A stretch of DNA of 8,543 nt from Candidatus Daviesbacteria bacterium GW2011_GWA2_42_7 (GTDB taxonomy: Bacteria > Patescibacteriota > Microgenomatia > Daviesbacterales > UBA10151): NCBI GenBank assembly GCA_000997105.1, contig LCEJ01000045.1:1-8543 (forward strand), given 5' to 3'. The position numbers were made by a program, and so were the translations under genes. The notes below the pieces were generated by a model. The model saw nothing but the letters and a program-made list of their open reading frames with translations. It was not told where the DNA came from and did not search any database. Positions 4,727 through 8,543 of this stretch are shown piece after piece (within the stretch, counting starts at the first letter, position 1; every line of letters begins with the position of its first letter).

Positions 4727-6283
4727 CTATTTTCCAAATCCCGGTATATTTAGTATATCAACTCCGATGACTTGCAGTAGTAATACGGCAAAGATTATAA
4801 CAAGTAACCCGATTATAGCTTGGGTAAATGTTTCACTAGCTGATTTTAAGGCATCTGGGTTGCCTGCAGAGGTAATAAATTGGAAAGCCCCTCCGATCAT
4901 CAAAAGCAAGGCAGCAGCACCTCCTAAACCAATGCCAACCCTAAAAAGCCCGGAAATTAACTTTTGCGGATCCGTCGGCACACACCCAATAGCGGTCATA
5001 ATACCATCCCCATCATCTCTCTTTTCCCCGTTTGAAGTATCACAGCGTATCCCTCCGGAAGAAGTACAGATATTAGGGTCACTGGGATTCGTGCTGCATT
5101 TTTGAGGTAGATTGCCGGGGCTACTTCCGGGGCCGCCGGGCCGATCTTTAGGATCTCCCGTCACCTTGAGTATAGCTGCTCCCCTAACTTTACCTGATTC
5201 ATCCTTTATGGTTAAGCTCAGGCCACCCACTACTAACCCTTCGAGGGGAAGTTGGAATATTGTTGAACATTTAGGAGGTTCACACTTAATTAAAGGTATC
5301 CTGGGATCAAGATAAACGCTCCCGGGAGGGTAAATACTATATTTACCGGTGGCTCCTTTAGCTAAGGATATAGTTATTTGCGCTTTTGAAGTATTTTTAG
5401 TATCAATTGTTTCTGGGCTTAGCTGGGGTTCAACATCATCTGTGACGCTTTGACGAACAGGTATTGCCCTGTTAATTATACCAAAATAACGACCTTGAAT
5501 TACTAAGAAATATTGAGGATTTTTCAATTCTAAATCTTCAGTTCGAAAGAGTAGAGTCTGGTTATTCATTAAGGATGGCTTATAAAGCCCGTTTTGATTA
5601 ATACCCTCGTTAACCTGCTGTATGAAGCAGTCTGGGTTGCTGGTATTTGCGGGGTTTTTACAGACGACTCTTATGGAAGCTTTTATTCCTTCTCCTGCGT
5701 CGGTGTCGCTTATGACTATCCAGTAATTAGGGTCTTTTCTGCCCTTTCCTAAATCTATTGAAACCTCTATTGTTGTTTTTCCCTTTGAGTCGGTTACCGG
5801 AGAAACTAAATTTATTATGGGAGAAGTGACTATTCCTGTTGGGGTCCAAGTATAGGTTATTTGTCCAGTGCTTTTACCATCCTCATAGGTTTCGCCGGAG
5901 GATCTTCCCTCAGTTTGCTTAAACTCCCCTCTTTTTTCTTGGGGAATTAATTTAAAAGATATGGTAGTTCTCCCAGTGGGTGAGCCATCAATAGGTTCCT
6001 GATCGAGTTTTTTTAAGCAAGTTCCTGCACAACCTTGGGTTAGCTCCCATGAGTAATAATCTTCCATGTTTCCGCTTGGCATAGGAGTTTTTCCATCTGC
6101 AGATTTTATCCAAAGCTGTGCCTCCACCTTCCCGATATCGAAATCTCTGGCTTCATAGCCTGTAGCAATATTTACCTGAAAAGGTCCTACTGTGACCCCA
6201 CCGGCATAAGCTGGCACAGTTTGGAAGAAAAATAATAGGAGAGCACTAACAAGTACAGGAAGGGAAGCAAGTAACTTAGGCAT
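4727..6283 (-). CDS. Secreted ectodomain fused to a C-terminal TrbC/VirB2-like pilin module (518 aa)
   Basis: The signal peptide (1-27) ends in AYA. Residues 28-390 form a large beta-rich extracytoplasmic region with spaced cysteine pairs (C85/C89, C208/C219, C334/C339). A Pro/Gly linker (about 378-392) and a four-Cys segment (C396, C406, C414, C434) follow. The last 90 residues are a pilin-like module: AIGCVPTDPQ, helix 1 (about 445-467), loop FITSAGNPDALKSA, helix 2 (about 487-507) and GVDILNIPGFGK. This C-terminal signature is one I associate with candidate-phyla surface proteins of unknown function. It is the first gene of the operon, 123 bp from the divergent antitoxin gene. GGA six bases before the ATG is a weak ribosome binding site. 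Likely role: a tip, adhesin-like or capping subunit anchored by the pilin module. The ectodomain may contain immunoglobulin-like folds, but I cannot name a family. Confidence 0.8.
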   Translation of the reverse strand: MPKLLASLPVLVSALLLFFFQTVPAYAGGVTVGPFQVNIATGYEARDFDIGKVEAQLWIKSADGKTPMPSGNMEDYYSWELTQGCAGTCLKKLDQEPIDGSPTGRTTISFKLIPQEKRGEFKQTEGRSSGETYEDGKSTGQITYTWTPTGIVTSPIINLVSPVTDSKGKTTIEVSIDLGKGRKDPNYWIVISDTDAGEGIKASIRVVCKNPANTSNPDCFIQQVNEGINQNGLYKPSLMNNQTLLFRTEDLELKNPQYFLVIQGRYFGIINRAIPVRQSVTDDVEPQLSPETIDTKNTSKAQITISLAKGATGKYSIYPPGSVYLDPRIPLIKCEPPKCSTIFQLPLEGLVVGGLSLTIKDESGKVRGAAILKVTGDPKDRPGGPGSSPGNLPQKCSTNPSDPNICTSSGGIRCDTSNGEKRDDGDGIMTAIGCVPTDPQKLISGLFRVGIGLGGAAALLLMIGGAFQFITSAGNPDALKSASETFTQAIIGLLVIIFAVLLLQVIGVDILNIPGFGK

Positions 6284-6342
6284 TGATTCCAGATTAACTT
6301 AACCACCATTTCTTTGCAACATCATCACTGCCTTTAAACATA

Positions 6343-6387
6343 CAAGGCAATAAAGCATTCGCCTTGCTATTGACAATAATGCCTTGC
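6343..6387. promoter_or_regulatory. Candidate operator: three copies of GCCTTG(C) in the divergent intergenic region
   Basis: CAAGGC (6343-6348) is the inverted form, GCCTTGC lies at 6361-6367, and GCCTTGC recurs at 6381-6387. The first two form a perfect 6-bp inverted repeat with a 12-bp gap. The last two are direct repeats exactly 20 bp apart and bracket the -35 box at 6370-6375. AbrB/MazE-type antitoxins usually repress their own promoter, so these are plausible binding sites. Confidence 0.4.
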
Positions 6388-6399
6388 AAATGTTAATAT
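6370..6399 (+). promoter_or_regulatory. Predicted promoter of the AbrB-PIN toxin-antitoxin pair
   Basis: A perfect -35 TTGACA (6370-6375), an 18-bp spacer and a -10 TAATAT (6394-6399; TTAATA one base earlier gives spacer 17). Transcription should begin within a few bases of the ATG at 6407, so the message is probably leaderless; no Shine-Dalgarno site is present. Confidence 0.6.
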
Positions 6400-6406
6400 T
6401 TAGTGT

Positions 6407-6667
6407 ATGTCTTACATGGCAACCATCACCAGCAAAAAGCAACTTACTCTTCCGGCAGAGCTTTTTCGCAAGGTGGGTTTTAGGGTAGGCCAAAAAGTAA
6501 TTGTTTCTGAAGAAAATGGGCAGTTAATGCTGTCTTCCGCTGAAAAACTAGTGGAAGAGTTGGCAGGGTCTGTGCCTGTGCCAAGAAAATGGAAAGGTAA
6601 GGGTATCGGTTCTGTTATTAATCAAGCCAAGGATGAATATTTTAAGGAAAAATATAAGCGAGCTTGA
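6407..6667 (+). CDS. AbrB/MazE-family (SpoVT-AbrB fold) antitoxin
   Basis: The N-terminal half, ATITSKKQLTLPAELFRKVGFRVGQKV (residues 5-31, broken here only by numbering), is a textbook swapped-hairpin AbrB DNA-binding domain, with the ITSK-Q-TLP motif and the G-R-G-QKV turn. Residues 45-86 are a basic, helical tail that should bind and neutralise the toxin. Length (86 aa) is normal. The PIN toxin gene follows 31 bp downstream, a standard antitoxin-first order. The protein likely binds the operator-like repeats in front of its own promoter. The start could also be Met4 at 6416, which gives the usual MATITSK opening. I keep 6407 because the predicted transcription start falls at or next to it. 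Family call is firm; cognate pairing is inferred from adjacency. Confidence 0.93.
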   Translation: MSYMATITSKKQLTLPAELFRKVGFRVGQKVIVSEENGQLMLSSAEKLVEELAGSVPVPRKWKGKGIGSVINQAKDEYFKEKYKRA

Positions 6668-6698
6668 AATTTTTACTACGCAAAAATTATAACCTGAA

Positions 6699-7085
6699 AT
6701 GACATTTGTTGACACCAACTACTTTTTACGTTTTTTACTTCAGGACATTGAAGACCAACACAGGGAGGCAAAAAATCTTTTTCTTCTGGCTGTCGAAAGC
6801 GGTGAAAAACTTTTGAGTTCGACAGTTGTCTTTTTTGAGGTCTTTTGGGTTTTGCGTTCAACTTATGGGAAAGATAAACAAATATTGGCAGCAACACTGG
6901 ACAAGCTGCTGAAATTAAATGTTGAGTTTAGCGAGCACAGGATACTGGTAGAAAGCGTTAAAATATTTAAAAAAGTAAACCTAAGCTTGGAAGATTGCTA
7001 CAATTTGGTCTTTGCCCGCTCCCGGCAAGTTAAATCCTTCAAAACTTTTGATAAAAATCTCCTTAAGATCTTTGAAGGAACTTAG
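6699..7085 (+). CDS. PIN-domain ribonuclease toxin (VapC-like)
   Basis: The acidic PIN residues are all in place: D5 (FVDTNYFLRFLLQD), E47 (VVFFEVFWVL), D99 (LSLEDCYN) and D118 (KTFDKNL). Together they coordinate Mg2+ for single-stranded RNA cleavage. Length (128 aa) is typical of VapC-type toxins. The active-site set suggests a functional enzyme that would cleave tRNA, rRNA or mRNA in the cytoplasm when not held by the antitoxin. It follows the AbrB gene by 31 bp on the same strand, so it is probably co-transcribed from the 6370 promoter. No ribosome binding site is obvious before its ATG, which would keep toxin output below antitoxin. Substrate cannot be read from the sequence. Confidence 0.93.
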   Translation: MTFVDTNYFLRFLLQDIEDQHREAKNLFLLAVESGEKLLSSTVVFFEVFWVLRSTYGKDKQILAATLDKLLKLNVEFSEHRILVESVKIFKKVNLSLEDCYNLVFARSRQVKSFKTFDKNLLKIFEGT

Positions 7086-7130
7086 GTATTAGATTCGCCT
7101 TAGCTTAACCTGGATTTCTTTACAATCCTT

Positions 7131-7163
7131 CCCTTCGACTATGCTCAGGGTAAACTTCTCAGG
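7131..7163. repeat. REP-like intergenic element
   Basis: TTCGACTATGCTCAG (7134-7148) matches 13 of 15 bases of the first arm of the 49-bp repeat (TTCGACTTCGCTCAG). CTCAGG recurs a few bases on as a direct, not inverted, copy, so this is a partial or diverged relative. It lies between the two toxin-antitoxin pairs. Confidence 0.5.
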
Positions 7164-7185
7164 ACAAGCCGCTTTGTGGTAGAAT
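7156..7185 (+). promoter_or_regulatory. Predicted extended -10 promoter of the DUF6922-AbiEii pair
   Basis: TGTGGTAGAAT (7175-7185) combines an extended TGG with -10 TAGAAT (five of six). A weak -35, TTCTCA, lies at 7156-7161 with an 18-bp spacer. The ATG at 7192 is only six bases past the -10, so translation should be leaderless or start with a 0-2 base leader. Confidence 0.55.
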
Positions 7186-7191
7186 AAACCC

Positions 7192-7431
7192 ATGAGCTAC
7201 CTTTGGGATTATGACAGGAAAGAGTTGGAAAAGAGTAAATCTGGTAGGTTGAAGATACTGGAACGGATGATTAACTATGGCCCGGGGGATGAAAAAATTA
7301 AACTTTCCGAGGTTAAAAAAAACTGGGATAAGTTACATTTATTCCCCTTGCAAAAGAGACTTTTTGAGCTTTTGATATGGGGAAAATACAACTCCTCACC
7401 AAAGAGCAGCAAATCATTTTGGATGAAGTAA
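7192..7431 (+). CDS. DUF6922-like small protein, putative partner of the AbiEii nucleotidyltransferase
   Basis: The 79-aa protein begins MSYLWDYDRKELEKSKSGRL and continues ILERMINYGPGDE. The LWDYD start and the I-ER-INYG motif match the small domain (DUF6922) often found directly upstream of AbiEii-type genes. That family has no settled function. By position it is the likely antitoxin or partner. Residues 60-79 are encoded in the 55-bp overlap with the next gene, so the last ten or so residues (SSPKSSKSFWMK) may have drifted under the other frame. A near-leaderless promoter sits at 7175-7185. It differs from classical AbiEi antitoxins, which are larger winged-helix proteins, so this is not a standard AbiE system. 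Confidence 0.72.
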   Translation: MSYLWDYDRKELEKSKSGRLKILERMINYGPGDEKIKLSEVKKNWDKLHLFPLQKRLFELLIWGKYNSSPKSSKSFWMK

Positions 7432-8033
7432 GTCAAAACGATTTTTTACGCTCTCGATATTACTTTACCGGAGGCACGGCTTTAAGTGCCGTTTATTTAC
7501 AGCACCGCTATTCCGAAGATATTGACCTTTTTTCGCAAGAGAAGTTGGACAACCAGGTTATTTTTACCCTGGTACAGGAATTTGGGCAAAAGCATGGTTT
7601 TACCGTCCAGTCGCGGTCTACGGAAGTCACTTACATTTTTAACCTTACCTTTAAAAACGGAGTGGATTTAAAAGTAGACTTTGCTTGTTATCCATATAAA
7701 AGATTAGGAAAAGGTATCACTCTTGATGGGGTAGAGACAGACAGCTTGTTGGATATTGCTGTAAATAAACTCCTTACGGTATCTCAGAGAACTGAAGTTA
7801 AAGATTTTGTAGACCTGTACTTTTTACTGCAGGAGTTTACTATTTGGGATTTAATGGAAGGGGTTAGAGCCAAATTTAAAATCAAAACAGACCCATTTTT
7901 GGTGGCAATTGATTTTTTGAAAGTAGAGGATTTTGAATATCTGCCTAAAATGATTAAGGATCTGGATTTAGAAACTCTCAAGTCTTTCTTCAGGCAGAAA
8001 GCTAAGGAGCTTAGTAAAAGATCGGTGGAATAA
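7377..8033 (+). CDS. AbiEii/MNT-fold nucleotidyltransferase toxin (218 aa)
   Basis: The nucleotidyltransferase signature is clear. GGTALS lies at 32-37, SEDIDLF at 46-52 with D48 and D50 as metal ligands, and KVDF at 99-102 with D101 as the third carboxylate. The motif NKLLTVSQRTEVKDFVDLYFL lies at about 130-150 (K131, R138, K142, D143, D146), characteristic of AbiEii proteins. Known relatives transfer nucleotides to tRNA 3' ends or other targets and act as toxins or phage-defence effectors. The target here is unknown. The gene starts within the DUF6922-like frame (55-bp overlap), so the two are almost certainly co-translated. Length is on the short side for AbiEii, but all expected motifs are present, so it looks intact. 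Confidence 0.92.
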   Translation: MGKIQLLTKEQQIILDEVSQNDFLRSRYYFTGGTALSAVYLQHRYSEDIDLFSQEKLDNQVIFTLVQEFGQKHGFTVQSRSTEVTYIFNLTFKNGVDLKVDFACYPYKRLGKGITLDGVETDSLLDIAVNKLLTVSQRTEVKDFVDLYFLLQEFTIWDLMEGVRAKFKIKTDPFLVAIDFLKVEDFEYLPKMIKDLDLETLKSFFRQKAKELSKRSVE

Positions 8034-8042
8034 GCTTATGTG

Positions 8043-8051
8043 TGGTAAAAT
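8043..8051 (+). promoter_or_regulatory. Predicted extended -10 element before the coiled-coil gene
   Basis: TGTGGTAAAAT (8041-8051) differs by one base from the element at 7175-7185. The ATG follows 11 bases after the -10. No good -35 is seen; the TGG extension may compensate. Confidence 0.5.
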
Positions 8052-8062
8052 TTTAATGCTCC

Positions 8063-8543
8063 ATGAAAAAGTTTCTCTGCCTCAAAAGGGTTCACGGTTC
8101 ACGGTTTCGTCCAGAGGACGATCAGCCTTTGGTTGACACGGTTCGTAGACTAATTTTTATTCTTCTTTTTGTTGTTCTTGCGCTACTAACTATGAACTAC
8201 CAACTACGGACTATTTCGGCTGATGAAATTTCTGACCTGCAAAAACAAATTGACGAGTTAAATCTCGCCCGCCAGCAATCGGTAGATGCTACCAAACCCC
8301 TGGAGGGGCAACTTGGCTCCTTAAAAATCCAACTGGCTCAAATCCAAGTCAAACTTCAAACACTCTCTGCCAATATTATCCAAAAGGAAAAGGAGGTTAA
8401 GGTAAGGGAGGATAAACTTGTTGCCCAGCAAGTTTTACTTTCTGAAAGGGTCCGCTCCTACTATATCCGCTCTTATTTTGCTTCACCCCTTTTGGTTGTC
8501 CTTTCTTCCGGAGGCTCCGGTAACCTTTTGCGGGAGTTATCTT
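8063..8543 (+). CDS. Membrane-anchored coiled-coil protein, probable N-terminus of an EnvC/NlpD-like M23 peptidase, partial
   Basis: The frame is open from the ATG at 8063 to the right edge (160 residues). Residues 1-27 are basic (MKKFLCLKRVHGSRFRP...VRR) and residues 29-46 are a hydrophobic signal anchor. Residues 54-133 are a long heptad-rich coiled coil (ISDLQKQIDEL, LKIQLAQIQVKLQTL, KEKEVKVREDKL). Then comes SERVRSYYIRSYFASPLLVVLSS, the kind of segment that follows the coil in EnvC-type cell-wall hydrolase regulators. The catalytic M23 domain, if present, lies beyond the window, so this is a prediction. It has a likely own promoter, 29 bp after the AbiEii gene. The N-terminal tail is translated from repeats and a hairpin pair. 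An ATG at 8192 is in frame but would remove the anchor. Confidence 0.7.
   Translation, partial: MKKFLCLKRVHGSRFRPEDDQPLVDTVRRLIFILLFVVLALLTMNYQLRTISADEISDLQKQIDELNLARQQSVDATKPLEGQLGSLKIQLAQIQVKLQTLSANIIQKEKEVKVREDKLVAQQVLLSERVRSYYIRSYFASPLLVVLSSGGSGNLLRELS
8089..8109. repeat. Heptamer array, GGTTCAC type
   Basis: Two exact copies of GGTTCAC and a degenerate third (GGTTTCG). They encode VHGSRFR in the N-terminal tail of the coiled-coil protein. Confidence 0.7.
8108..8136. repeat. Pair of adjacent short hairpins inside a coding sequence
   Basis: CGTCC-AGA-GGACG (8108-8120) is a perfect 5-bp stem with a three-base loop. TCAGCC-TTT-GGTTGA (8122-8136) is a 6-bp stem with one G-T pair and a three-base loop. 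They are one base apart and encode RPEDDQPLVD. Confidence 0.6.
8185..8212. repeat. Degenerate heptamer array, ACNAACT type
   Basis: Four 7-bp units: ACTAACT, ATGAACT, ACCAACT, ACGGACT. They encode the end of the signal anchor and the following TMNYQLRT. The 10-mer TATGAACTAC at 8191-8200 is shared with 2451-2460 in the 134-aa pilin gene. Confidence 0.75.

Noticed and set aside
6299..6493. Minus-strand frame of 64 codons across the divergent control region
   Set aside because: It overlaps the conserved AbrB domain and the predicted promoter; the protein has no recognisable motif.
7086..7191. Intrinsic terminator between the two toxin-antitoxin pairs
   Set aside because: The CTCAGG copies are direct, not inverted, and no T-tract follows a stem; no terminator can be supported here.
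8192..8543. Alternative ATG start of the coiled-coil protein at 8192
   Set aside because: It would drop the hydrophobic anchor encoded in the same open frame, and the extended -10 element points to the start at 8063.

Overview
The window looks like part of a Candidate Phyla Radiation (Patescibacteria) genome, most likely the Microgenomates side. This is inferred from family content, not from a marker gene. Two protein signatures point there. One is a pilin-like C-terminal module with an 'AIGCVPTDP ... GVDILNIPGF' pattern. The other is a VirB6-like membrane protein with an 'RNISYLAF ... GFMIMFRQKINPQTVV' core. The genes are compact, several overlap by 1-4 nt (ATGA, TGATG), clear Shine-Dalgarno sites are few, and degenerate 7-bp repeat arrays occur throughout. 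TGA acts as a normal stop in the overlaps, so the UGA-glycine code of Gracilibacteria and Absconditabacteria does not apply.

Positions 1-6283, minus strand, form one long surface-apparatus operon. In transcription order: a 518-aa secreted protein with a large cysteine-bearing ectodomain and a C-terminal two-helix pilin-like module (6283-4727); a four-helix-bundle (S23/IVS) gene with heptamer arrays at both ends (4686-4300); five small two-helix TrbC/VirB2-like proteins (4288-3947, 3950-3663, 3666-3154, 2995-2534, 2487-2083); a secreted 177-aa protein of unknown role (2083-1550); and a polytopic TrbL/VirB6-like protein that runs off the left edge (1524-1). Six copies of the same pilin-like module beside a VirB6-like channel protein suggest a type IV secretion-like or conjugative-pilus-like envelope machine. 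No ATPase (VirB4/VirD4) lies inside the window.

Positions 6284-6406 are a divergent control region. To its right, on the plus strand, are two toxin-antitoxin-like pairs: AbrB/MazE antitoxin plus PIN ribonuclease (6407-7085), and a DUF6922-like small protein plus AbiEii/MNT-fold nucleotidyltransferase (7192-8033). The window ends inside a membrane-anchored coiled-coil protein that resembles the N-terminus of EnvC/NlpD-type M23 peptidases (8063-8543+).

The least explained signal is a set of nine degenerate tandem arrays, all with a 7-bp period but with different words. Most sit at or just inside the 5' ends of membrane or secreted protein genes, where they are translated in frame. Two of them, in opposite orientation, flank the four-helix-bundle gene and contain its stop codon and abut its start codon. 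A separate 49-bp repeat (2.5 exact copies) fills the gap between two pilin genes, and its outer edge supplies most of a consensus -35 box. No tRNA, rRNA, CRISPR array or transposase was seen, and no stretch longer than 300 bases lacks a gene.
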